Positions 14,473-21,084 of a stretch of DNA of 21,084 bases are shown in pieces (position 1 is the first letter of the stretch; each line of letters starts with the position of its first letter). This stretch comes from Pseudomonadota bacterium (GTDB lineage: Bacteria; Myxococcota; UBA9042; PHBI01). The stretch is from assembly GCA_005772945.1 (NCBI GenBank), contig SXIE01000007.1, forward strand, positions 1 to 21,084, given 5' to 3'. The notes beneath the pieces are model-generated. The model was not told the DNA's origin. It saw nothing but the letters and a program-made list of their open reading frames with translations, and did not search any database. Position numbers and translations under genes: made by a program.

Positions 14473-15876
14473 TCACCTGCGGTCTCGATCCTCGTCGGCG
14501 GCGCCGTCGGCGTCGACCCCCGCTCTCGCGAACGTCCCGGTCCGCGCATCGACCGCGAGGAACAGCGCGTCGTTCTGGCCCTGGCTGAAGCTGAACGTCT
14601 CGCCCGCCAGATACGCGATGCCGCCATGAAGCGCGATGCCGCCGACGGTGTCGCCCAGGGCTCCGCCCCAGGTGTGGGCGTAGCGCAGGGTCCCATCGGG
14701 CGCGTAGCGCAACATCAAGACGTCGTTGCCGCCGGCGCCCTCGCTGTCGGTATGACCGGCCACGACGATCTCCCCGTCGTCGTCGACCGCGAGCGCGCGC
14801 GCGCCCTCGCCTTTGGTGCCGCCCCAGAGGCGCTCCCACGCGAGGCCGAGGCTCTTGTCGAACTTGCGCACGAAGATCTGGCCGCCACCCTCGGCGACGA
14901 TCGTGAGGCCGACGACGTAGAGGCTCGTCCCGTCGCTGGCCATGCCGAGCGCATCATTGAAGACAGCGCTCTCGCCCCAGGTGATCTGGTCGACGACCGC
15001 GCCGTCGACCTTGGACAGCTTGGCGAGCATGGACTTGCCGCCGCCGAGGTAGTTGGCCGCACCCCAGCGCCCGCAGACGTAGAGGTTCGTGTCGTCGACG
15101 ACCATCTGCCCGTCGGCCTGGTCCCAGGTCGGCGAACCCCAGGTCTTCACCCAGTCCAGCGTACCCGCGCGCGTGAGGCGCAAGACGGCGGCGTCGTAAC
15201 CGGTCGTGGCGCTGGTGGTCCAACCCGAGACCCAGATCGCGTCGCCGTGCGCGACGAGCCCGTCGACCTCTTCGTAGCCGACGCCCTGGCCCCAGGTGAA
15301 CTCCCAAAGAAGGTGTCCGTCGGTCGGGTCGAGCGCGACGACCGCCATGTCCGCATCCTCGAGCGCAGCGGATTGGTGGCGCAGACCGCCGACCAGCACC
15401 GCGTCGCCCGCCCAGGCGACGATGAAGGCCTTTTCCTGGAAAGGCCCGCCCCAGGTCACGCGCCACGTTTCGCTGCCGTCGGGGGCGAACTTGTAGGCAA
15501 CCAGATCGGTGAACAGCGCGCCGACCGCCTGCTGGTGCGCCGCGAAGTAGATGTTGCCGGTGGGATCGACGGCGACGCCGGTCGCCAGATCCGCTTTGGT
15601 ATCCCCACGCGTACGCACCCACGTCAGCGGCGGCGCGACGTCCGTCTCGGCAGGCGCGGTGTCGGGCGTGGCGCTGTCGGGCGTGGCGCTGTCGGGCGAC
15701 GCGTCGGCGTCGGCATCCGGGAATCGAGCGGGGTCGTCTTCGCACGCGGCTCCGACGAGCATGAGCGCAAGCGCCCACGTGCGCCTGTGCGTCGCGCGCA
15801 CGTGGTCGGGCTGAGCGGCAGCAAGGCGTCGGAGGCCGAGCCTCCGGGAGAGCGTGCGCGGTTCGTGGCGAGGCAT
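14473..15876 (-). CDS. Beta-propeller-like repeat lipoprotein (SBBP-type)
   Basis: Predicted 467-residue exported protein. A long basic N-region leads to a hydrophobic segment TWALALMLVGAAC (relaxed lipobox), then an Asp/Ala/Pro/Thr-rich linker. The rest consists of repeats of about 50-60 residues, each with a four-strand pattern and a TWG or LWG mark: WRVTWGG, WEFTWGQG, WVKTWGS, QITWGES, WERLWGG, YAHTWGG, with accompanying GVAVDPTGNIY and ALAVDDDGEIVVAGH blade motifs. This is the SBBP-like beta-propeller pattern found in surface and secreted proteins. ATG at 15876 has AGGGATG upstream but gives an unusually long N-region; GTG at 15801 would give a normal signal peptide with a weak ribosome binding site. 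No catalytic site is seen; a binding or structural surface role is likely. It follows the cysteine-rich lipoprotein by 68 nt, with a terminator-like hairpin between. Confidence 0.82.
   Translation of the reverse strand: MPRHEPRTLSRRLGLRRLAAAQPDHVRATHRRTWALALMLVGAACEDDPARFPDADADASPDSATPDSATPDTAPAETDVAPPLTWVRTRGDTKADLATGVAVDPTGNIYFAAHQQAVGALFTDLVAYKFAPDGSETWRVTWGGPFQEKAFIVAWAGDAVLVGGLRHQSAALEDADMAVVALDPTDGHLLWEFTWGQGVGYEEVDGLVAHGDAIWVSGWTTSATTGYDAAVLRLTRAGTLDWVKTWGSPTWDQADGQMVVDDTNLYVCGRWGAANYLGGGKSMLAKLSKVDGAVVDQITWGESAVFNDALGMASDGTSLYVVGLTIVAEGGGQIFVRKFDKSLGLAWERLWGGTKGEGARALAVDDDGEIVVAGHTDSEGAGGNDVLMLRYAPDGTLRYAHTWGGALGDTVGGIALHGGIAYLAGETFSFSQGQNDALFLAVDARTGTFARAGVDADGAADEDRDRR
15661..15700 (-). 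repeat. 15-bp tandem repeat in the lipoprotein linker
   Basis: The unit GTCGGGCGTGGCGCT occurs twice in perfect tandem (15661-15675, 15676-15690) and starts a third copy. It encodes repeated SATPD in the linker after the lipid cysteine of the beta-propeller lipoprotein. Unit length is a multiple of three, so slippage would change linker length in frame. Confidence 0.7.
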
Positions 15877-15905
15877 AGGTTCATCCCTTTGGGCAGCGTC
15901 GCCAT

Positions 15906-15928
15906 TGTCGCCCATCGCGTGGGCGACA
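15906..15928 (-). terminator. Perfect 9-bp stem-loop between two lipoprotein genes
   Basis: TGTCGCCCA and TGGGCGACA form a perfect 9-bp stem with a 5-nt loop, 16 nt after the stop of the cysteine-rich lipoprotein gene and 29 nt before the next ATG. No T-tract follows on the minus strand, so it may terminate weakly, stabilise the upstream mRNA, or act as an operator. Confidence 0.42.
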
Positions 15929-15944
15929 GCCACCCGCGTGTGGT

Positions 15945-17792
15945 TCAGCGGCAGGCCCCGGCCGTCACGCTGTTGCCCGCGAACTCACCCACGCGCAGGA
16001 CCAGCGGGGTGGGATCGCAGCTCTGACCCGCGCCGCAGCCGCTGGCGCCGACGCACGGCTGGACGCACACCAAGCCGGCGCCGAGGTCGTGGCAGAATCC
16101 GCTGTCGCACTGCGAGTCGACCGAGCACGGCTCGCCTTCGGGGTACGCCCCGCTCGCCTCGCAGAACCACTCGACGACGCCGGGGCGATCGGGGCCCCAG
16201 GCGATCGGGCGCGGGACGCAGGTTTGCGCGGAGCCGCAGCCGAGCGTGTCGCTGCGACCGGCGCTCGGGCCGCAGGCCGTGGCCGCATGGAAACGGTCCG
16301 CGTTGACCATGCAGACCCCGCCGAACACGATGTCGGATTCGTCGGCCGCGCTCGCGTCTCCGAGCAGGATGGTGCCGCAGTGGCGATAGGTGGTCTGACC
16401 CTCGATTGAGATAGGAGCGCACTGCGCGCTGCTCTCGCAGTTGCGCGAGCAGCGGCCGAGGTTGCAGGGCCCCACCGCGCAGTCCGCGCTGGTGACGCAG
16501 TTCCCGCCCTCCGCCGCACCTGCCGCGCGGCCGTCCTCGCAGCGACCGCGCGCACCGCGCGGGCCGGCCGCTGGCTCACCCGGGGTCTCGTCGAGGTAGA
16601 GCGTGCAGCGCTGTCTTTCGGCGCAGGCGTCCGTGCTCAGGCACGCGGCGCCTGGCGCATCGAATTTCAGGCAGCGCGGCTCGAAGAGCGCGGCGTCCTC
16701 GGCAACGATCCTGCCGAGCGCGCAAACCGCGTCGGCGCCGCACTGCGCATCGTCGGCGCAGATCTCCGAGCAGTAGCCGTTCACGCAGCCGAACCCCGCG
16801 CAGTCCTGGTCGGACGAGCAGGCCTCACCGACGCCCCGGCCCACTTTCTCGAGGAGGCACTCCGTCACGAGCGCCGCGCCGGCGCCGCTTTGGTCGTTCG
16901 AGGACCAATCGCAATAGGTGCCGGCCGGGCAGTCTGGCTCGGCGTCGCAGGTGCCAACGCTCGAGCCTTTGGGACGGCACGTCCCCGCGATGCACGTCGC
17001 CGAGGCGCAGTCGGCATGTTCCTCGCAGTGGCGGCCGTCCCCACACAAGAGGCAGGGTCCGCCGCAGTCGGCGTCGACCTCGCCCTGGTTCCGGATGGCG
17101 TCGGAGCAGCTCGGATCGCGGCACACACCAAACGTACACGTCTCGGAGAGACAGTCGCCGTGGTCGACGCAGGTCTTGCCGGTGGCGCAGGCGGCACAGG
17201 GCCCGCCACAGTCGGTGTCGGTCTCGCCCGGGTCCCGCGCGTCGTTCTGGCAGCTCGGCAGCGGCGCCGCGCAGAGCCCGTTCACGCAGCGATTCGACGC
17301 GCAGTCGTCGGGGCCGCGGCAGGCATCGGCTTCCCCGCACAGCGGGCAGGTATCGCCACCGCAGTCCTCGTCGCTCTCGTCCTGGTTTCGGATCCCGTCG
17401 CCGCAGGTCGCGCCGACGGTCACGCACGCCGAGCACGTGCCGCCGCAGTCGACGCCGGTCTCCGCGCCGTTCTGGATCGCGTCGGTGCAGGTCGCGCCGA
17501 CGGTCACGCACGCCGGGCACGGGCCGCCGCAATCGATGCCGGTTTCGCCGCCATTACGCACGCCGTCATCGCAGGCCGCCTCGACGCAGAGGCCCCCCTC
17601 GCACACGCCACTGGCGCAACTGAAGTCCGCGCCGCAGCTCGCGCCGCCACACTGGCGACACACGCCACCGCAGTCGACCCCCAGCTTGCCAGCGTCTTGG
17701 ACGCCGTTGGCGCAGGGCGAGCTCGCGCCGCCTTGCGGGGCACACGCCGACAGGGCCACCAACAAACCGGGAATCCACACGATGTCGCGCAT
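15945..17792 (-). CDS. Cysteine-rich tandem-repeat surface lipoprotein
   Basis: Predicted 615-residue exported protein. The signal peptide ends in lipobox LSAC (Cys17). The N-terminal half carries six copies of a motif with consensus C-x-D-x-I-R-N-x-G-E-x-D-x-D-C-G-G-x-C-x-x-C; the DCGG cores lie near residues 40, 87, 114, 143, 194 and 242. They are interleaved with C-x-x-x-x-D-C-x-S-x-x-C-x-x-G-x-C modules, as in HCEEHADCASATCIAGTC. The C-terminal half continues with disulfide-type modules (CSSDQDCAGFGC, CSVDSQCDSGFC). Such proteins are common in myxobacteria and are probably disulfide-stabilised outer-surface proteins; no enzyme motif is seen. The ATG at 17792 is supported by GGTGGAG 6 nt upstream and by the signal peptide; the frame upstream to 17849 lacks support. 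It follows the DNA-binding-like gene by 90 nt, with a candidate promoter in the gap. Confidence 0.88.
   Translation of the reverse strand: MRDIVWIPGLLVALSACAPQGGASSPCANGVQDAGKLGVDCGGVCRQCGGASCGADFSCASGVCEGGLCVEAACDDGVRNGGETGIDCGGPCPACVTVGATCTDAIQNGAETGVDCGGTCSACVTVGATCGDGIRNQDESDEDCGGDTCPLCGEADACRGPDDCASNRCVNGLCAAPLPSCQNDARDPGETDTDCGGPCAACATGKTCVDHGDCLSETCTFGVCRDPSCSDAIRNQGEVDADCGGPCLLCGDGRHCEEHADCASATCIAGTCRPKGSSVGTCDAEPDCPAGTYCDWSSNDQSGAGAALVTECLLEKVGRGVGEACSSDQDCAGFGCVNGYCSEICADDAQCGADAVCALGRIVAEDAALFEPRCLKFDAPGAACLSTDACAERQRCTLYLDETPGEPAAGPRGARGRCEDGRAAGAAEGGNCVTSADCAVGPCNLGRCSRNCESSAQCAPISIEGQTTYRHCGTILLGDASAADESDIVFGGVCMVNADRFHAATACGPSAGRSDTLGCGSAQTCVPRPIAWGPDRPGVVEWFCEASGAYPEGEPCSVDSQCDSGFCHDLGAGLVCVQPCVGASGCGAGQSCDPTPLVLRVGEFAGNSVTAGACR
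17406..17573 (-). repeat. Two tandem 84-bp units in the cysteine-rich lipoprotein gene
   Basis: Adjacent 28-residue repeats are encoded by two 84-bp units (17490-17573 and 17406-17489). Over the 58 bp from 17403 and from 17487 I count 53 identical bases, much closer than the other four repeats of the same protein, so this is the most recent duplication. Confidence 0.65.
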
Positions 17793-17835
17793 TCTCGACT
17801 CCACCTCGACGCCCGAGGCGGGTCGTGTTGGATGC

Positions 17836-17865
17836 GTCATAGACCGCATGAGAGGGCGCGGTAAA
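17836..17865 (-). promoter_or_regulatory. Candidate sigma-70-like promoter for the cysteine-rich lipoprotein
   Basis: Minus-strand TTTACC (17865-17860) and TATGAC (17841-17836) are separated by 18 nt, each matching 4 of 6 consensus bases. They sit in the 90-nt gap before the ATG at 17792. Evidence is sequence pattern only. Confidence 0.3.
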
Positions 17866-17882
17866 CGACTAACGCGAGCGCG

Positions 17883-18536
17883 TCAGCCGGCGAAGCGCTC
17901 GAACAGGGCCCTGGACGGCAGGCGCACGAGAAGCTCGCCCGTCTTGGCGTCGAAGCGCACGTCCACGGGACGCGGCAGACCCGCCTTGACCAGGGCCGCG
18001 CGCACACCGTCGTGGACGGCGTTCTCGGCATGCTTCTGCTCGCGTCCGCGCAGCGAGCGGGCGCCGCGCTTCTTGAATTCCGCGCGCACGCTGGCCGCCG
18101 CCGTCAGGATGTCGCGCTTGGTCGCCTCGGCGATCGGCTTGTCGCCGACCAGCGCTTTCTCGCGCACGAGGAGGCCGGGATCGGTCTTGAGCAGCTTTGC
18201 GTAAGGAATGAGCGCGGCGGCGCGCTCGAGGCCGAGCGCCTCGGCATCCTCTTGGAAGTAGAAGGTCGCGACGCGGACGATCTTGTAGGCCTGCGACCGC
18301 TCGACATCCAGACGGCCGGCGACGTAGTCGCTGAACGTATCGTACCCCAGCGCCACGAAGAGACGCTCTCGTAGGACCTCGTCGAGCGCGCGCCCGATGC
18401 GCCAGAAGCTCTGGGTGACGAGCTTGAGATCGTCGGCGATCGCCCGGGTGAGCTCCTCGGCGCGACGCGCCTCGGAGGACTGGACAGGAACAAGTTGAGC
18501 CGTGACGGTGCGCGTGACCTTCTTCATACCGCCCAT
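17883..18536 (-). CDS. Putative helix-turn-helix DNA-binding protein
   Basis: Predicted 217-residue soluble protein without signal or membrane segment. Residues about 30-100 (SFWRIGRALDEVLRERL, ALGYDTFSDYVAGRLDVERS, QAYKIVRVATFYF) resemble the helix-turn-helix-like region of bacterial and plasmid proteins in which a GYxSFxxYxxxRL motif precedes a recognition helix. A second helical region (GDKPIAEATKRDILTAA) and a basic stretch (EFKKRGARSLRGREQK) follow, then a small beta-rich C-terminus (VDVRFDAKTGELLVRLPS). It is likely a transcriptional or partition-type regulator, but the target is unknown. Two ATGs three codons apart (18536 and 18527) are both possible; neither has a strong ribosome binding site, and 18536 has a weak GGA. 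The gene is flanked by surface lipoproteins on the same strand and is the only DNA-binding candidate in the window. Confidence 0.75.
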   Translation of the reverse strand: MGGMKKVTRTVTAQLVPVQSSEARRAEELTRAIADDLKLVTQSFWRIGRALDEVLRERLFVALGYDTFSDYVAGRLDVERSQAYKIVRVATFYFQEDAEALGLERAAALIPYAKLLKTDPGLLVREKALVGDKPIAEATKRDILTAAASVRAEFKKRGARSLRGREQKHAENAVHDGVRAALVKAGLPRPVDVRFDAKTGELLVRLPSRALFERFAG

Positions 18537-18734
18537 GGTATCCGGAACGCCTGCGGGGGCAAGTCCGGCGCGCGTGTGCACCCGGGTGGAAAAATCGGAA
18601 CTTCGGCCATTTTGCAGGCTGCGCAACGGTTGAGAAGCGTTTGCTCGTACACCTTCGGGACGTCACCGGGACGCCGCCGTGGCGCGACCCTCGACCCGTG
18701 CCTAGGTCGGCGCTGCGCCGCCGGCCGTCGATTG

Positions 18735-19550
18735 CTACGGCAGACACCGCGCCGTATTGCCGCAAACGGTCGGCTTGTCCGAGCACCCACTGCCATCAGG
18801 GCACCGGCAGGTCCCTGGCCCCAGCTCGCACACGCTGTCGCCCTCGCAGGGCGCGCCGACCGCGACGACCGTGGGTACGACGCAAAGCTCCGCTTGCCCG
18901 CAAACCGTCCCGTCGGCGCATACGTTCCGCTCATGACAGCTGTCGCCCGCGCGCTGCTCGGGAATGCAGACCTGCATGTGGCAGCGGAGACCTGACTCGC
19001 ACGCCGTGGCGCTGAACTCGCAGGCCTCGTCTTCGGCGCGCGGCGCGCGGCACACGTGACTCTCGCAATAGCCGCTCACGCACTCGCGGTCCGAGAACAC
19101 GTTGCGCACGATGGCAGCACCTCCGGTGGCCGTCGTGCCGCAAGCCTGCCCGTTGGCCGCAACCTCGCTGAACCACGGCTCGCACCAATCGACCAAGGGC
19201 GGCACGCCGGCCCAGGCGGCCACCGCAGAACAGTCGGCCGTGGCGAGGCGATCGAGGCACGCCTGCAAAGCGACCTGGTCGACCGAGAAGTTGGCGACGG
19301 TCAGGAAGTTCTCCCAGGCCATCGTGCGTGCCTGGCACGTCGCGAGGTCCTCGTTACCGGGGCAGCACTCGGCCTGCCTGGCGCAAATCGCGCCCTGAAT
19401 CGCACTCGCCGTGAGAGGGGCCTGGGCCGTGCTGTCGGGGGTGCCGTCGGCCGCGGTGCCGTCGCTGGCGCTACCTTCGTCGGAGGGGCATGCAGTGAGG
19501 GAGACGATCGCGAACATCGCGAACATCACGCGCAAGAGTTGGCGTTTCAT
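18735..19550 (-). CDS. Cysteine-rich lipoprotein, function unknown
   Basis: Predicted 271-residue exported protein. The signal peptide ends in lipobox LTAC (Cys21) and is followed by a Ser/Asp/Thr/Ala linker (about 22-44). A helical domain then carries several cysteines (GAICARQAECC, CQARTMAWENF, QACLDRLATADC), and the C-terminal half is a series of small disulfide-type modules (ECVSGYCESHVC, ACESGLRCHMQVC, CADGTVCGQAELC), ending with CRCPDGSGC and a proline. The module style matches the neighbouring 615-residue lipoprotein, but without its DCGG repeats. Similar architectures occur as uncharacterised Myxococcota lipoproteins. The ATG at 19550 has AGGGA a few bases upstream and a candidate promoter at 19620-19648. 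It is probably a single-gene unit: 198 nt separate it from the next gene downstream. No enzymatic motif is seen. Confidence 0.85.
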   Translation of the reverse strand: MKRQLLRVMFAMFAIVSLTACPSDEGSASDGTAADGTPDSTAQAPLTASAIQGAICARQAECCPGNEDLATCQARTMAWENFLTVANFSVDQVALQACLDRLATADCSAVAAWAGVPPLVDWCEPWFSEVAANGQACGTTATGGAAIVRNVFSDRECVSGYCESHVCRAPRAEDEACEFSATACESGLRCHMQVCIPEQRAGDSCHERNVCADGTVCGQAELCVVPTVVAVGAPCEGDSVCELGPGTCRCPDGSGCSDKPTVCGNTARCLP

Positions 19551-19619
19551 GGTCGTCCCTGTCGTGCATGGGGCTGGCGTGCGAGTGGCCGTCGGTGCGA
19601 CGTTCTCTCGGGGCGCGCG

Positions 19620-19648
19620 AATCTACGTAGCAGCGATGCTCGCATCAA
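19620..19648 (-). promoter_or_regulatory. Candidate sigma-70-like promoter for the cysteine-rich lipoprotein
   Basis: Minus-strand TTGATG (19648-19643) and TAGATT (19625-19620) are spaced by 17 nt, each matching 4 of 6 consensus bases, placing a start site about 60 nt before the ATG at 19550. The region is AT-richer than its surroundings. Pattern evidence only. Confidence 0.35.
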
Positions 19649-19737
19649 GCACGCTCGACGATCGCCAGGCATCCTTCCGGGCTCGCGCATGACTCGCGCG
19701 CGCTCAACGGCTTCATCGAGTAGGCGCGAGCGGATGG

Positions 19738-19815
19738 TCAGTGGCGGCGACCGCGAAGGCGTCGGGCGCGCCATGAGCCGACCGTACGGATAGCGCCGAG
19801 CACGAGAAGCCACAG
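19738..19815 (-). other. Remnant of a C-terminal membrane-anchor signal after an amber stop
   Basis: In frame directly after the TAG at 19816-19818, 25 codons remain open to a TGA at 19738. They encode LWLLVLGAI and then an Arg-rich end (RARRLRGRRH). Together with GGGCAAGGNPV just before the TAG this is the Cys-motif, hydrophobic helix and basic tail layout of MYXO-CTERM-type sorting signals. It would be translated only by readthrough or if the TAG is an error. Confidence 0.45.
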
Positions 19816-21084
19816 CTACACCGGATTGCCGCCGGCGGCACATCCGCCTCCGCTGCCAGGCTTCGTGCTCGTCGTGTCGGTGCCTTCGTCGGTACGGGTG
19901 GCGTCGTCGCCAGCGGTCGGTGCTACGTCCGTCGCGCCGCTGCCATCCGGGGAGCCATCATCGCCCCCGACGGTGTCGCCCTCGCGTTCGTCGGGGTCCG
20001 CGACCGTGTCGGTCTCGGCCGTCGGCCCGGTGTCGGACTCGAGCTCGGTCTGGGTTTCGGGCCCGGCCTCGGTATCGGCGTCACCGGGATCCGCTGGGAG
20101 CGCGCAGTCACCGTCCGGATCGAAGCAGTGTTTGCCCGCCGCTGTCTCGAGGCACGTCTGCGGCTCGCTGCAATCCCCGTCATCGACGCAGCTGACGAGG
20201 CAGCGGCCGCCGGTCGCCAGGGTCAGACATTGCGCGTCGGCACCGCACGCAGCACCGTCCTCGCACGGTGCGCAGTGAACGGACTCGCAACCCGTCCCTG
20301 TGACACAGACCTCGCCGGCCTCGCAGGCAATCGGGTCGCCGGCGCAGGCACCAGCAGCGTCGCAGCGGTCGCCACTCGAACATGCATCACCGTCGTCGCA
20401 CGCTGTCCCGGCGATGGCGTGAACGACGACGCAATCGGCCCCGTTGGGGATCGAAGAGCTCTCGCAGGCCCGAGGCACGCAGGTGAAGGGGGTGCCCGCG
20501 CAGCCGCCCTGCCCGTCGCAGGTGTCGTCACGGGTGGCCGAATCGCCATCGTCGCAGGTCGCGCCGTCGGCGGCGTAGCTGACGTCGCAGCTGGCGCCGT
20601 TGGGCGTCGAGCTGGTGACGCAACGCCCGGCGCTGCAGGTGAAAGGCGTCTCTGCGCACGTGCCGGAGCCGTCGCAGGCGTCGTTCTTGGTGGTCGCCTG
20701 GGTATCATCGCAGGGGCTTCCGCTCGCCCTGAAGGTGACGGCGCAGACGACGCCATCGGGGGTCGACGTCTGTTCGCACTGGGCGGGCGAGCAGGTGTAG
20801 CCCGTACCGGCGCACACACCCGCGCCGTTGCACAGGTCGTCCTTGGTCCCGGCTTGCCCGTCGTCGCACGACTCCCCCGTGTCCTTGTAGACCGCGGTGC
20901 AGTCGGTGCCGTTGGGTGCCGAGGTCAGCTCGCACTGTGAAGGCGTGCACGTGTACGCGGTGCCGACACACGCGCCGGAGCCGTTGCAGGCGTCCGCGTT
21001 CGTTGCGGTTAGGCCGTCGTTGCAGGCGACGCCGGAGCCCTTGTTCGTGATGGTGCAGTCGGTGCCGTTGGGCACCGAGGTCGC
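19816..21084 (-). CDS. Cysteine-rich 52-residue-repeat surface protein, 3' part only
   Basis: The last 422 codons of a larger gene; the frame is open through the window edge, so the start lies outside. It begins with tandem repeats of exactly 52 residues (PNG or PDG marks 52 apart, five in view) with consensus T-S-x-P-N-G-x-x-C, then G-x-x-C-D-D-G, D-x-C-x-G-x-G-x-C-A-G-T, and F/Y-T-C-x-x-x-x-C-E. A different cysteine region follows (CEAGEVCVTGTGC, CAPCEDGAACGADAQC, CVDDGDCSEPQTC), then a long Asp/Glu/Thr-rich linker and the end SGGGCAAGGNPV. That end resembles the cysteine motif of MYXO-CTERM sorting signals, but the expected helix and basic tail lie after the stop codon. Probable outer-surface or secreted protein with many disulfides. 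No enzymatic motif is seen in the visible part. Confidence 0.85.
   Translation of the reverse strand, partial: ATSVPNGTDCTITNKGSGVACNDGLTATNADACNGSGACVGTAYTCTPSQCELTSAPNGTDCTAVYKDTGESCDDGQAGTKDDLCNGAGVCAGTGYTCSPAQCEQTSTPDGVVCAVTFRASGSPCDDTQATTKNDACDGSGTCAETPFTCSAGRCVTSSTPNGASCDVSYAADGATCDDGDSATRDDTCDGQGGCAGTPFTCVPRACESSSIPNGADCVVVHAIAGTACDDGDACSSGDRCDAAGACAGDPIACEAGEVCVTGTGCESVHCAPCEDGAACGADAQCLTLATGGRCLVSCVDDGDCSEPQTCLETAAGKHCFDPDGDCALPADPGDADTEAGPETQTELESDTGPTAETDTVADPDEREGDTVGGDDGSPDGSGATDVAPTAGDDATRTDEGTDTTSTKPGSGGGCAAGGNPV
20323..21084 (-). repeat. Tandem 156-bp coding repeats
   Basis: At least four full and one diverging 156-bp units, each encoding 52 residues without any insertion or deletion. 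The array continues past the right window edge. Sequence identity is moderate at DNA level, but cysteine spacing is conserved. Confidence 0.85.

Noticed and set aside
14149..16026. Plus-strand open frame of 625 codons opposite the propeller lipoprotein
   Set aside because: Its composition is the reverse complement of the TWG-repeat protein; no independent start signal or domain is present.
1..21084. tRNA, rRNA, CRISPR array, insertion sequence or prophage genes
   Set aside because: No spaced identical repeats, transposase or integrase motifs, or recognisable RNA gene segments were seen on either strand.

Overview
The window is a high-GC stretch (roughly 70% by eye) from what looks like a myxobacterium-type member of the Myxococcota. 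The reasons are the many lipoproteins with acidic Asp/Thr/Ala-rich linkers after the lipid cysteine, cysteine-rich tandem-repeat surface proteins, a Hanks-type Ser/Thr kinase with an extracytoplasmic sensor, HEAT-repeat and DUF3160-like proteins, and a degenerate MYXO-CTERM-like tail. No rRNA, tRNA, CRISPR array, transposase or phage gene is visible.

Left part (48-7719, all minus strand, transcribed right to left): a 5'-truncated HEAT-repeat protein, then a Ser/Thr kinase whose periplasmic sensor carries a CxxCH c-type heme motif, a terminator-like stem-loop, an Ala/Lys-rich coiled-coil protein, and a tight three-gene unit. That unit encodes a di-heme lipoprotein, a GMC flavoprotein with a four-cysteine cluster motif, and a Tat-type lipoprotein resembling gluconate 2-dehydrogenase subunit 3. 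It reads as a membrane-attached periplasmic FAD dehydrogenase that passes electrons to c-type hemes. A thioredoxin-fold protein with CxxS motifs follows. The heme-bearing kinase beside a heme-bearing dehydrogenase suggests, as inference only, a periplasmic redox sensing and electron-transfer neighbourhood.

Near 7715 two genes point away from each other (HEAT-repeat on minus, DUF3160-like on plus). Both lack their 5' halves and in-frame start codons, which marks an inversion/deletion breakpoint or an assembly join.

Middle part (9051-14201): a small plus-strand lipoprotein, then minus-strand genes for a large PcRGLX/YetA-like lipoprotein, a lipoprotein alpha-carbonic anhydrase with all zinc ligands, and a cytoplasmic P-loop protein of unknown function.

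Right part (14473-21084, all minus): a beta-propeller-like lipoprotein, a 615-residue cysteine-rich repeat lipoprotein, a small DNA-binding-like protein, another cysteine-rich lipoprotein, and the 3' part of a larger protein made of exact 52-residue cysteine-rich repeats. That last protein's C-terminal anchor signal appears to be cut by an amber codon. The right part looks like cell-surface display functions rather than one pathway.
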